Shown: positions 25,841 through 34,171 of the stretch, one piece after another
How positions within the stretch are numbered: the stretch's first letter is position 1
How the letters are laid out: each line of letters opens with the position of its first letter
NCBI GenBank assembly: GCA_902363735.1
Contig: CABJBA010000012.1
Coordinates: 62,001-126,000 of the forward strand
Source: Clostridiaceae bacterium
GTDB lineage: Bacteria > Bacillota > Clostridia > Lachnospirales > Lachnospiraceae
Direction of reading: 5' to 3'
DNA length: 64,000 bases
Position numbers and translations under genes: made by a program
Notes under the pieces: model-generated
The model's database searches: none
The model's input: the letters and a program-made list of their open reading frames with translations, nothing else
Told to the model about the DNA's origin: nothing

Positions 25841-26992
25841 TTATGGCTGTTTGACAACTTTTTGTCTTTTCTGCTTTCTTCTGCTTTCTAATCTCTTATT
25901 CACCGCTTCCCGAAGCACCGTATACAGGACGGAGCAGAGTGGAATGAATATCAGCATACCCACAATTCCTAATGCACTGCCTCCTATGGTCACCGCTACC
26001 AAAACCCAGATGGATGGAAGGCCGACAGAATTCCCCACCACATGAGGATAAATCAAGTTTCCTTCAATCTGCTGGAGCACCAGGAATATAATAATGAATA
26101 TAAGAGCATCCAAAGGCCTTACCATCAGCATCAGAAAAGCCCCGATACCCAAACCGATAAATGCTCCGAACATGGGGATCAGCGCTGTAAATGCAATCAG
26201 CACCCCAATGAGCAGGGCATATGGAAGACGGAATATTGACAATGCCAAAAAAAACATGGTTCCAAGTATCACTGCCTCCAGACACTGGCCTGCAAGAAAA
26301 TTTGAAAAGGTGTCATTAGTCAGCTTTAAAAGCTTCAGGATCCCAGCCATGACTTCCTCCTGAAGAAAGGCTGCCATAACTTTTTTAATCTGACGGGATA
26401 AGGTTTCCTTCTGAAGAAGAATATATATAGCAAAAACAAGTCCGATTACGAAGGTAGTCATACCGCTGATAATAGACATGGCCGCAGAAACAGTAGAGGA
26501 TAAAACAGTTCCCGCACCGGTGGTCAAGAAATCCACAACCTTTTCCAGAAAGGACTTCCAGTCTACCTGGATATTATTAATATAATTACCAATCTCCGGA
26601 TTTAAGGCAAACATCTTCTCCGCTTCTTCCTTGACTCCTGCTAAAAAGGCCGGGATACTGTACTGCAGGCTTAAAACCGTATGGATAAGCTCAGGCATTA
26701 CAACAAGAGTGACCAAAAGCAGAATTCCAATAACCAGAATCAGGGTCAGACACAGACTCAGAGGCCTGCGCAGCTTACTGTCTTCCTTTAATAGAAGAAC
26801 TTTTTCTATCCATCTCATAGGAACATTTAAAATAAAAGCCATAACTCCTCCCACAAGAAAAGGAGTAATGAGGCCAATCAGTCTTACACCAAGAGCAAGC
26901 ACCCGGCTGTAATTCCAACCGATTACCACCGCTGCCACTGCAAACATAATGAGGCCCCTTATTTTTTTAATTGTACTGTCATTTAATTCCAT
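25841..26992 (-). CDS. AI-2E family transporter (PerM-type membrane protein)
   Basis: A 383-residue protein with about eight hydrophobic segments and the family core near the C-terminus (LIGVLIAFTALIPMFGAFIGLG, QQIEGNLIYPHVVG, SIWVLVAVTIGGSALGIVGML). The name comes from TqsA/YdgG; many members have unrelated or unknown cargo, including proton or sodium-coupled roles in Bacillus. The last residues (ESRRKQKRQK) are basic and cytoplasmic. Single gene with its own promoter. Confidence 0.87.
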   Translation of the reverse strand: MELNDSTIKKIRGLIMFAVAAVVIGWNYSRVLALGVRLIGLITPFLVGGVMAFILNVPMRWIEKVLLLKEDSKLRRPLSLCLTLILVIGILLLVTLVVMPELIHTVLSLQYSIPAFLAGVKEEAEKMFALNPEIGNYINNIQVDWKSFLEKVVDFLTTGAGTVLSSTVSAAMSIISGMTTFVIGLVFAIYILLQKETLSRQIKKVMAAFLQEEVMAGILKLLKLTNDTFSNFLAGQCLEAVILGTMFFLALSIFRLPYALLIGVLIAFTALIPMFGAFIGLGIGAFLMLMVRPLDALIFIIIFLVLQQIEGNLIYPHVVGNSVGLPSIWVLVAVTIGGSALGIVGMLIFIPLCSVLYTVLREAVNKRLESRRKQKRQKVVKQP

Positions 26993-27052
26993 GCCTGTCT
27001 CCTTTTATACTCCCTTACGGCAAAACCAGCCCGGTTTTACCCTTTTATCTTA

Positions 27053-27080
27053 ATTATACACAACTTATGGATAAGTTCAA
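27053..27080 (-). promoter_or_regulatory. Promoter of the AI-2E family gene
   Basis: Minus strand TTGAAC (27080-27075), 16-base spacer, TATAAT (27058-27053). Confidence 0.5.
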
Positions 27081-27134
27081 TCACATGAATTCTAAAATTT
27101 TAGAAAAATGTGGAAACAGTGGCAAGCCAATATT

Positions 27135-27142
27135 CATACACT
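27135..27142 (+). promoter_or_regulatory. CATACACT, possible mother-cell sigma -10 box
   Basis: CATACACT fits the -10 consensus CATACAnT of sigma E/K promoters and lies about 34 bases before the ATG of the Gly/Cys-rich gene. No clear -35 box was found, so this is tentative. Confidence 0.3.
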
Positions 27143-27175
27143 TACAGTGTAAACAATTTAATTGGAGGAACCAAT

Positions 27176-27445
27176 ATGAGTGATCTGGCAGCAACTAACT
27201 GTGGATGCGGATGTGACTGCAACAGTGGAGGATGCAACAACAGCGGATGCGGTGGAAATTTAATCTGGCTGATCTTGATCCTTTGCTTCTGTGGCGGCGG
27301 CAGTGGCTTTGGCGGCGGCAGTAGCTGTAACAGCGGATGCGGCGGAAATGATGGCGGTGGTTTTATTTGGATCATCATTCTTCTGTTCTGCTGCGGCGGC
27401 GGCGGCTTAGGAGGCTTAGGAGGCGGAAATAACTTCTGCTGCTAA
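27176..27445 (+). CDS. Small Gly/Cys-rich, membrane-like repeat protein
   Basis: An 89-residue protein with two copies of one unit: CNNSGCGGNLIWLILILCFCGGGSG and CNSGCGGN followed by FIWIIILLFCCGGGG. Each has a Cys/Gly/Asn-rich part and a hydrophobic stretch of about 10 residues. The N-terminus (NCGCGCDCNSGGC) is also Cys-rich. The ATG at 27176 follows TTGGAGGAACC; the longer reading from 27110 has no site. The composition resembles YjcZ-type and Cys-rich spore coat proteins; a coat or sporulation role is inferred. Confidence 0.75.
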   Translation: MSDLAATNCGCGCDCNSGGCNNSGCGGNLIWLILILCFCGGGSGFGGGSSCNSGCGGNDGGGFIWIIILLFCCGGGGLGGLGGGNNFCC

Positions 27446-27457
27446 ACAGAACATAAA

Positions 27458-27499
27458 ACAACGCCCGGTCCAATAAAAGGACCGGGCGTTGTTTTTTTC
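27458..27499 (+). terminator. Terminator of the Gly/Cys-rich gene
   Basis: ACAACGCCCGGTCC (27458-27471) pairs with GGACCGGGCGTTGT, followed by seven T. Confidence 0.9.
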
Positions 27500-27501
27500 T
27501 C

Positions 27502-27654
27502 TTATGGGGTGTGACCTTTATTCACTCCCTGCCTTCCAAGGGAACTCTGGCCATTTCCGCCTCTGGTATCCGGCTTTTTGTTCTGCTTCTTCTTCATACA
27601 TTCCTCGTCAATTTCGTATACTGCATTTCCATCTATAATTAATCGGCTTCTCAT
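27502..27654 (-). CDS. Small basic protein (50 residues) of unknown function
   Basis: An ORF of 51 codons including the stop. The product starts MRSRLIIDGNAVYEIDEECM and ends in a Lys/Gly/Asn-rich tail (KKKQNKKPDTRGGNGQSS). AGGAGAG lies about 9 bases before the ATG at 27654, and a TTGACA-17-TATTAG promoter with a perfect palindrome in its spacer lies upstream. Similar very short proteins occur in Lachnospiraceae as far as I recall, but no function is known. The downstream terminator of the Gly/Cys-rich gene can serve both. Confidence 0.7.
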   Translation of the reverse strand: MRSRLIIDGNAVYEIDEECMKKKQNKKPDTRGGNGQSSLGRQGVNKGHTP

Positions 27655-27677
27655 ATCTTAATCACTCTCCTGTAATA

Positions 27678-27706
27678 CTAATATATGCAGATGCATATAT
27701 TGTCAA
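27678..27706 (-). promoter_or_regulatory. Promoter of the 50-residue protein gene
   Basis: Minus strand TTGACA (27706-27701), 17-base spacer, TATTAG (27683-27678). The spacer is occupied by the dyad at 27680-27701. Confidence 0.65.
27680..27701. promoter_or_regulatory. Perfect 10+2+10 palindrome, candidate operator
   Basis: Arms AATATATGCA and TGCATATATT flank GA without a mismatch. It fills the spacer between the -35 and -10 boxes of the minus-strand promoter and lies 30 bases before the plus-strand gene at 27731. A dimeric regulator could control one or both divergent genes. Confidence 0.6.
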
Positions 27707-27730
27707 CAAGAAAAGTAAGGATATCATGCC

Positions 27731-28267
27731 ATGAACAATGATCAAAATCCTCAGGCAAATGACTTGGATGCCCTCATCGGTGATAATCACCTTCATATGA
27801 TGAAGGCCGCCCTGCCTTATATGAGTCTTCCCCAACAGCGCTTTTTCTCTTTTTTTATCAAATTCAACGAGCTTCGCCGCACAGTCAATTTATTTGAAGA
27901 CGGGGAAGTCGCCGCCATGGGGCTCTCATCTCCTACCGAGAGGGAACAATCTGATTTTCCTCTTGACATGCTAAATACTATCAAGCCTTTTGCAAACCCT
28001 TCAGAACAGGATTTAATTGACCTCATTATTAATTTCATGCAGGGCTTTAAACTGGCAGGCGCTTTTTCAGAATCTGTTCCAGGCACCAGCATTCCAGTCC
28101 ATGCCCAATCCGACGGACAAAGCAGGCCCCAGAACAGCCAGCGCCAAAACAACAATCCCTTTGGGCGTCTGTCCCTTGATCAGATCAAGAACTTTATGCC
28201 TCCGGAACAACAGGCCCGTTTTGAAACCATGCAGCTTATGATGTCTGCCATGCAGCAGATGAGCTAA
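27731..28267 (+). CDS. Conserved hypothetical protein, 178 residues
   Basis: Not recognised. The N-terminal part (about 15-115) is helical with NHLHMMKAALPYMSLPQQRFFSFFIKFNELRRTVNLF; a Gln/Asn/Ser-rich linker (QSDGQSRPQNSQRQNNNPF, about 127-145) follows, then a Met/Gln-rich C-terminal helix (MPPEQQARFETMQLMMSAMQQMS). No signal peptide or membrane segment. TAAGGA precedes the ATG. The next gene (28322) encodes a similarly helical small protein and the two share a terminator, so they form a two-gene operon. Confidence 0.65.
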   Translation: MNNDQNPQANDLDALIGDNHLHMMKAALPYMSLPQQRFFSFFIKFNELRRTVNLFEDGEVAAMGLSSPTEREQSDFPLDMLNTIKPFANPSEQDLIDLIINFMQGFKLAGAFSESVPGTSIPVHAQSDGQSRPQNSQRQNNNPFGRLSLDQIKNFMPPEQQARFETMQLMMSAMQQMS

Positions 28268-28321
28268 ACGCTTCACCCTTCCCCATTTACATATCCGCAG
28301 AGAAAGGAAGTATTAAAACCT

Positions 28322-28609
28322 ATGAATGTAAACTGGAAACAGGACCCTAGATTAAAAAAGATGAACCCCCAGAAAATTTCCCTTTTGACTGAATTTGCAA
28401 AACGGGTAGAATCTGCTCCCAAAGACCAGCTTCTCCCAACTCTCCTCAGCTTAAATGCCGAGGCTGGTCAAAAGGGAATCCAATTTAATGACGAAGAGAC
28501 AGACCTTCTCATGTCCATCATGAGCGCCAACATGAATGAAAATGAACGGAAACGGATGGAAACCCTCCGCCTTCTTTCCAGAAATATGTCCAGACGCGGA
28601 AACAAATAA
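28322..28609 (+). CDS. Conserved hypothetical protein, 95 residues
   Basis: A soluble, helical, basic protein (MNPQKISLLTEFAKRVES, NENERKRMETLRLLSRNMSRRGNK). Its central segment AGQKGIQFNDEETDLLMSIMS and C-terminal Met/Arg-rich helix recall the end of the preceding 178-residue protein, suggesting that they act together; this is inference. AGAAAGGAAG lies before the ATG. No known family. Confidence 0.65.
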   Translation: MNVNWKQDPRLKKMNPQKISLLTEFAKRVESAPKDQLLPTLLSLNAEAGQKGIQFNDEETDLLMSIMSANMNENERKRMETLRLLSRNMSRRGNK

Positions 28610-28660
28610 AAGCAAGGACATTATGACCGCTTTCTCCGCGGCTATAATGTCCTTGCTTTT
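28608..28660 (+). terminator. Terminator of the 27731-28609 pair
   Basis: AAAAGCAAGGACATTAT (28608-28624) pairs with ATAATGTCCTTGCTTTT (28644-28660) perfectly; it may also act on the convergent NCS2 gene. Confidence 0.85.
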
Positions 28661-28698
28661 ATTAATATGTAGCACTGGTCCAGTGCTTCTCTCTTAAA

Positions 28699-30033
28699 TT
28701 AATCTTCCTCTGCAGAATCATCCACCGGAACAACAATATTCAGAACAAAGGAGATCAGGAAAGCCAAAACTATCGGAGATTTTCCGATGATGTTCTGAAC
28801 ATCCATAGGCATAAACTGAAGTGAAGAGGATACAGTACTGATACCTACTCCAAGAGCCAGTGAAATACCAACGATCATCTTATTACGATAGTTTAAAGGC
28901 TGCTGTGTAATTAACTGAATACCGGACATTGTGATAGCTGCAAATACAGTAACAGTCGCACCTCCCAGAACCGGATAAGGAATAGTTGTCATCACAGCTC
29001 CGAATTTAGGACAGAGTCCTGCTACGATCATCAGTCCGCCTACGATTACGAATACTCTCTTTGCAACAACCTTTGTTGTTACGATAAGACCTACGTTCTG
29101 GCTGTATGGGTCAGTTGGGAGACCGCCTATAAGAGCACCCAGCATACCGCAGATACCCTGGCCTTTGATAGCTCCTCCGATTTCTGCATCAGTAGCTTCT
29201 CTGTTAAAGCCGCCGATTGCAGTAGAAGAAACGTCACCAATGGTCTGCACTGCCTGTACGATATACATAATGATCATTGCCATAATTGCTGAAGGATGGA
29301 ATTCAAGTCCCCAATGAAGAACTCTTGGAAGAGCAACCCAGCTTGCAGTTGAAACTCCCTCAAATTTTACCATTCCACCAAGCACCATGGATAAAATATA
29401 ACCTGCAGCTATTCCAATCAGCATACCGGATACTTTAATATATCCCTTTCCAAACAAATTACATGCAAGAGTGATAGCAAGAGTGATCAGAGCAACTACC
29501 CAATATTTGATTTCGCCAAAGTTTTCAGCAGAAGGAACTCCGCCTGCCATGTAGTTAATTGCTGTACCATATAAGGACAAACCAATACTAAGAACTACTG
29601 TACCGCTTACGATTGGCGGGAAGTACTTACGGATCTTACCAATACCCAGGCCGATAAAGATAGAGGCAAATGCGCCAACCAACTGAGCACCGAAGATAGC
29701 ACGTATGCCGTAATTTATGCCGATTGCTGTCAAAATAGGCATATAAGCAAATGCAACGCCCATAACGTTAGGAAGTCCCATACCAAAACCAAAAACCGGG
29801 AACAACTGTACTAATGTAGTAATACCACCAATAATCATAGCTGCTTGCATTAAAAGAATCTTCTCTTCTTCAGGAAGCTGAAGCAGCTGAGCAATTAAAA
29901 TAGGCGGAGTGATGTTTCCTACAAGCATAGCTAATACATGCTGCAGAGCCTGAGGTGTTGCCGCCCCCCATCCTGGCTTTCCGTCCAATTGAAATAGTGA
30001 TGTTTCCGCGCCCTTTACTGACTTAGCACTCAT
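28699..30033 (-). CDS. NCS2 family nucleobase (xanthine/uracil) permease
   Basis: A 444-residue integral membrane protein with about 12-14 helices. Landmarks of the uracil-xanthine permease family: GWGAATPQALQHVLAM (18-33), FPVFGFGMGLPNVMGVAFAY, IGGLPTDPYSQNVGLIVTTKV with the conserved QN..G, and a C-terminal MTTIPYPVLGGATVTVFA. It imports a purine or pyrimidine base with a proton; which one cannot be read. Single gene. No purine riboswitch aptamer was seen in its leader. Confidence 0.9.
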   Translation of the reverse strand: MSAKSVKGAETSLFQLDGKPGWGAATPQALQHVLAMLVGNITPPILIAQLLQLPEEEKILLMQAAMIIGGITTLVQLFPVFGFGMGLPNVMGVAFAYMPILTAIGINYGIRAIFGAQLVGAFASIFIGLGIGKIRKYFPPIVSGTVVLSIGLSLYGTAINYMAGGVPSAENFGEIKYWVVALITLAITLACNLFGKGYIKVSGMLIGIAAGYILSMVLGGMVKFEGVSTASWVALPRVLHWGLEFHPSAIMAMIIMYIVQAVQTIGDVSSTAIGGFNREATDAEIGGAIKGQGICGMLGALIGGLPTDPYSQNVGLIVTTKVVAKRVFVIVGGLMIVAGLCPKFGAVMTTIPYPVLGGATVTVFAAITMSGIQLITQQPLNYRNKMIVGISLALGVGISTVSSSLQFMPMDVQNIIGKSPIVLAFLISFVLNIVVPVDDSAEED

Positions 30034-30262
30034 AATTTTTCTTTCCTTTCCTGTTCTGTACTAAAATAGAATGTTGATTTGAATATAAAAATTTTTCATG
30101 CTTCAATCCTCTCGCCAATAATCATCACGTTCCTTTTGAAGACACAGGTATATAATACAACATATTTGTTAAATTGTATAGTCTTTTTTTGATTATTACA
30201 ACTGCTTTTTACATTTTTACTATATTTTTTCTTGATGCGCTCTCATTTCATTAGAACTTCCT
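30034..30262. other. Leader and spacer upstream of the NCS2 permease
   Basis: No ORF. A weak promoter candidate lies on the minus strand (TATACA 30180-30175, 17 bases, TATTAT 30157-30152), giving a leader of about 110 bases. The purine riboswitch core was looked for and not found. Confidence 0.35.
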
Positions 30263-30310
30263 ACAAAAAAAGGCACCTTAACCATGGATAAACACCCGGT
30301 TAAGGCACTC
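30263..30310 (-). terminator. Terminator of leuS
   Basis: CCTTAACC and GGTTAAGG pair around a 14-base loop, extended by GU pairs, with eight T on the minus strand. Confidence 0.85.
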
Positions 30311-30388
30311 TTTTCACATTATAATTACTATAGTTTTACATTGAATCTAAAAAATTTTTAGGTAAAAACTGGTTAAAACTGCTTCTGA

Positions 30389-32803
30389 TTATTTACAAAC
30401 AATATTGACAATTCTGCCGGGAACGTAAATTTCTTTTACAATAGTTCCTGTCATTTTATCCTGAATAAGGGCCTTTCCTGCTTCAATGGCATGTTCTTTT
30501 GAAACATCTGCCGGAAGCTTCACTACAGCCCTGGTTTTTCCATTTACCTGGACTGCGATTTCCACTTCATCATCCTTCATGGCCTCTTCATCGCATACCG
30601 GCCACTGAGCATGAAATACCGAACCGCTGCCGCCCAACTGCCGCCACAATTCCTCACCGATATGAGGTGCAAAGGGAGCCAGAAGAACCACAAAGGTCTT
30701 TAAAGTCTCCTCGTCAATGCCTCCCACCCTCTTAGACAGGTCAATCAGCTTGTTATTATACTCCATAAACCCGGAAATAACTGTATTTAAATTGAACTGA
30801 TTAAAACGCTGGTCAATATCAAAGATCAGCTTGTTGCGCAGACGGAGCATCTCTCTGTCAGGCTCTATTTTCTTTCCGCAGTTCTCTGTCGCAAGATTCC
30901 AAAAACGGCTGAGGAAACGGCTGACGCCTTCAATTCCCCTGTCATCCCACTCCGCATCAAGCTCCGGAGGTCCTACAAAAAGCTCATACATACGAAGAGA
31001 ATCACATCCATAATCACGTACCAAATCATCCGGGGAAACCACATTTCCCTTGGATTTGCTCATCTTGATTCCGTTCTTTCCGGTGATCATACCCTGGTTG
31101 AACAGTTTGGTAAAGGGCTCGTCAAAGTCCACAACGCCGATGTCATGTAAAAACTTAGTATAGAAGCGGGAGTAAAGAAGATGAAGTACCGCATGCTCTA
31201 CGCCGCCGATATACATATCCACCGGAAGGTATTTGTCAGCCTTTTCTCTTGATACCAGTTCCTTGTCATTGTGGCTGTCCACATAGCGGAGGAAATACCA
31301 GGAAGAACCGGCCCACTGAGGCATGGTGTTGGTCTCTCTCTTTGCAGCAGCGCCGCACACCGGACAGGTAGTGTTAACCCACTCTTCAATGTCTGCCAGA
31401 GGGGATTCTCCTGTGCCTGTTGGCTGGTAGCTTTCTACTTCAGGCAGAGTGAGGGGAAGCTGATCCTCCGGAACAGGAACATTTCCGCAGTGAGGACAGT
31501 GGATAATAGGAATAGGTTCACCCCAGTAACGCTGTCTGGAAAATACCCAGTCACGCAGCTTAAAGTTAACAGTCTTCTTTCCAAGGCCTCTTTCCTCAAT
31601 CATGGCAGGTGCTTCTTTTTTCAGAACAGCAGACTCCATACCATTCCATTCTCCGGAATTAATCATAATTCCGCTGGCCTCAGTATACGCCTCAGCCATA
31701 TCTTTTATTTCTATTCCATCCTTTGAAATAACCTGGACAATAGGGATATTGAATTTCTTTGCAAACTCAAAGTCCCTGTCATCGTGGGCAGGCACACACA
31801 TAATGGCTCCTGTACCGTAATCGGCAAGGACATAGTCAGAAAGCCAGATGGGAACCTTTGCCCCGTTTAAAGGATTGATTGCATAGCTTCCTGTAAATAC
31901 GCCTGTTTTTTCTTTGTCCTGAAGGCGGTCCACATTGGATTTCATGGAAGCATCGTAAATATACTGGTCGACCGCTTCCTTATTCTCCGGTGCGGCAAGA
32001 GATGCAGCGAGGGCATGTTCCGGAGCAAGAACCATAAAAGTTGCACCAAACAAGGTATCAGGCCTTGTGGTGTAAACCGTAATAGCCTCTTCTCTTCCAT
32101 CTATTTTAAAATCTACCTCTGCACCATAGGATTTTCCAATCCATTCGGACTGCATCTTTTTAACCTTTTCCGGCCAGTCCAGCTTATCAAGATCATTTAA
32201 CAAACGGTCAGCATAAGCTGTGATCTTTAACATCCACTGTCTTAAATTCTTCTTAGTGACCGCAGTTCCACAGCGTTCGCAGCTTCCACTTACCACTTCT
32301 TCATTTGCCAGCCCTGTTTTACAGGAAGGACACCAGTTGATAGGAAATTCCTTCTCATAAGCCAGACCCTTTTTGAACATCTGCACAAAAATCCACTGGG
32401 TCCATTTATAAAATCCCGGATCTGTGGTATTGACTTCCATATCCCAGTCATAAACAGCTGCAATTTCATTGATCTGACGCTTGATATTTGACACATTTTC
32501 TGCTGTAGACTTAGCCGGATGAACGCCCATCTTGATGGCATAATTTTCTGCCGGAAGTCCGAAAGCATCCCATCCCATGGGATGGACAACATAATTTCCC
32601 TTTAAAATCTGATACCGGCTCCAGACATCGGAGATAACATAGCCTCTCCAGTGTCCCACGTGAAGACCGCTTCCTGACGGATATGGGAACATATCCAGAC
32701 AGTAGTATTTTGGTTTTGTTCCGTCGTCCACATTAATGGGATTCTTTTCCCAGTTCTCACGCCATTTCTTTTCAATGGCACTGTGATTGTATGATGCTGC
32801 CAT
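30389..32803 (-). CDS. leuS: Leucyl-tRNA synthetase
   Basis: An 804-residue class I synthetase that charges tRNA-Leu. Visible: HIGH-type motif FPYPSGSGLHVGH (39-51), zinc-ribbon cysteines (CPSCKTG...CERCG, about 160-185), CP1 editing domain (about 220-390, TTRPDTLFGATFMVLAPEH), a second Cys cluster (CPHCGNVP and CPVCGAA) in the insertion, KMSKS near 579-583, and the anticodon-binding domain. Expression is controlled by the T-box leader upstream. Confidence 0.97.
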   Translation of the reverse strand: MAASYNHSAIEKKWRENWEKNPINVDDGTKPKYYCLDMFPYPSGSGLHVGHWRGYVISDVWSRYQILKGNYVVHPMGWDAFGLPAENYAIKMGVHPAKSTAENVSNIKRQINEIAAVYDWDMEVNTTDPGFYKWTQWIFVQMFKKGLAYEKEFPINWCPSCKTGLANEEVVSGSCERCGTAVTKKNLRQWMLKITAYADRLLNDLDKLDWPEKVKKMQSEWIGKSYGAEVDFKIDGREEAITVYTTRPDTLFGATFMVLAPEHALAASLAAPENKEAVDQYIYDASMKSNVDRLQDKEKTGVFTGSYAINPLNGAKVPIWLSDYVLADYGTGAIMCVPAHDDRDFEFAKKFNIPIVQVISKDGIEIKDMAEAYTEASGIMINSGEWNGMESAVLKKEAPAMIEERGLGKKTVNFKLRDWVFSRQRYWGEPIPIIHCPHCGNVPVPEDQLPLTLPEVESYQPTGTGESPLADIEEWVNTTCPVCGAAAKRETNTMPQWAGSSWYFLRYVDSHNDKELVSREKADKYLPVDMYIGGVEHAVLHLLYSRFYTKFLHDIGVVDFDEPFTKLFNQGMITGKNGIKMSKSKGNVVSPDDLVRDYGCDSLRMYELFVGPPELDAEWDDRGIEGVSRFLSRFWNLATENCGKKIEPDREMLRLRNKLIFDIDQRFNQFNLNTVISGFMEYNNKLIDLSKRVGGIDEETLKTFVVLLAPFAPHIGEELWRQLGGSGSVFHAQWPVCDEEAMKDDEVEIAVQVNGKTRAVVKLPADVSKEHAIEAGKALIQDKMTGTIVKEIYVPGRIVNIVCK

Positions 32804-32860
32804 AATAAAAATTTCCTCCTTCTGTGAAAGGGATTTCCCCCTGTTTCATATGCTGCGGAT

Positions 32861-32908
32861 AAAAAAAAAGCGCCTCAAGCCATCACTATAGGACAGCATA
32901 GAGACGCA
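32861..32908 (-). terminator. Regulated terminator of the leuS T-box
   Basis: GCGTCTC and GAGGCGC pair (one GU) on the minus strand and are followed by nine T; it should form when tRNA-Leu is charged. Confidence 0.8.
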
Positions 32909-33152
32909 GGATATACCGCGTGGTACCACTCTATTTCATACAATGTGTATGCTCTCACTGGATATGTTAAAAACAACACACCCGCCCCCTGTAACGGCCG
33001 GGACGCCGGCAATGCCTACACAGAAAGTCTTATCTCCTTCAGCACGCTACTCAAAGGCCAGTTCAGCTATCCTTCCCAACCGGCTTTCACCAACCGCCGG
33101 CTCTCTGCATGTTTCAGACTGCTTACTATTCCTCTTCAACGTATTTTTGCTA
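32861..33152 (-). ncRNA. T-box riboswitch leader of leuS (leucine, specifier CTG)
   Basis: A full T-box leader on the minus strand. Stem I contains GAAGAGGAATAGTA and AGAGAGCCGGCGG; the specifier loop reads GAA-CTG-GCC with the leucine codon CTG at 33061-33059. The antiterminator core GTGGTACCACGCGG lies at 32916-32932 and the competing terminator follows. Uncharged tRNA-Leu should allow read-through into leuS. The promoter TTGACA-17-TACATT lies at 33159-33187. Confidence 0.93.
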
Positions 33153-33158
33153 AATCCA

Positions 33159-33187
33159 AATGTAACATAATTGGCGAAAAGTGTCAA
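33159..33187 (-). promoter_or_regulatory. Promoter of the leuS transcription unit
   Basis: Minus strand TTGACA (33187-33182), 17-base spacer, TACATT (33164-33159). Confidence 0.65.
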
Positions 33188-33194
33188 CTGCATT

Positions 33195-34151
33195 TTACGA
33201 AATCTCCGAAATAAGGAACGCTGCCGCTGAAACCAGAAAAAACATCACCATACCCAGATTTAAAAACATGACACGAAAGCCATCCCAACCCCAGACTTCC
33301 CTTATACCAGGCTCCAGGCGAAGCTTTTTACGGTTGGTAATGAACAGAACCGTTCCCGCCACTGCTCCTCCCAGGATAAACCATGAATAAAGAGCTGAAA
33401 ACCATAAAGAATTCACCGCACGAAGTGCCACAAAAGACCCCATAAAATTAATTACCATATGAAATAATATAGTATAGCGAATCTTTCCTGTTCTGATGTA
33501 GATATAACCAAAAACCAGCCCAATTCCAAAGGCATAAAAGAACTGGTAAAAATTGCCGTGGCTCAATCCAAAGACAAAGCTGGACACCAGAATGGCCGCC
33601 TTATCCCCATACTGCCGGATTCTGCCCATAAGCACCTTACGGTAAAGAATTTCCTCAAACACCGGTGCCATAATCACCATGGTGATAAAAATAGACCAGT
33701 CACTCATATTTTCCAGAACCGCCGAAAGTGGATTGACCATAGGTTTGCCTGAAATGGCAGAAACCATACTCATCAGCCCAAAACTGATCAGGTTACCAAA
33801 AAACAATGCACTGATACAGATAAAAAAACCGGTTATCAGCATTTTACCCCCGGCCTTTTTTCGTTCCATAATCTGAAAAACCGGCATATCCTTTACAACA
33901 AGATAAGTTAGCCCTCCACCCAGGCAGTACACAGCCAGGGAAGATACAGGCACATACCAGTCCTTAAAGGTTATATCTATTCCAAAATGAAACAGCATTC
34001 CTGTCAATATACTCATCTGAATCTGAAGAGCAAATGTCACAAGCAAAAACATTGCGTACCCGCCTCCGATTCTTGAAAATGTCTTCCACGCTTCTCTTCT
34101 GTCATCCACGATGCAGCTACCTCCTGTTTCTGACAGTTTAGCATAATTCAT
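33195..34151 (-). CDS. CPBP family intramembrane metalloprotease
   Basis: A 318-residue protein with about eight hydrophobic segments. It has the CPBP (Abi/Rce1-type) motifs: FEEILYRKVLMGRI with the glutamate pair and arginine (about 165-178), then a histidine motif in GLSHGNFYQFFYAFGIGLVFG. Family members are membrane proteases or have roles in bacteriocin self-protection; target unknown. It follows the sugar ABC importer genes in the same direction (gap of 20 bases), so it may be the last gene of that operon. The protein may have a longer N-terminus than required. Confidence 0.85.
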   Translation of the reverse strand: MNYAKLSETGGSCIVDDRREAWKTFSRIGGGYAMFLLVTFALQIQMSILTGMLFHFGIDITFKDWYVPVSSLAVYCLGGGLTYLVVKDMPVFQIMERKKAGGKMLITGFFICISALFFGNLISFGLMSMVSAISGKPMVNPLSAVLENMSDWSIFITMVIMAPVFEEILYRKVLMGRIRQYGDKAAILVSSFVFGLSHGNFYQFFYAFGIGLVFGYIYIRTGKIRYTILFHMVINFMGSFVALRAVNSLWFSALYSWFILGGAVAGTVLFITNRKKLRLEPGIREVWGWDGFRVMFLNLGMVMFFLVSAAAFLISEIS

Positions 34152-34171
34152 TTAAAAGCGCAATTCCTCTG

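Noticed and set aside
30034..30262. Possible purine riboswitch upstream of the NCS2 permease
   Set aside because: The conserved purine aptamer core bases could not be found on the minus strand; the region is merely AT-rich.
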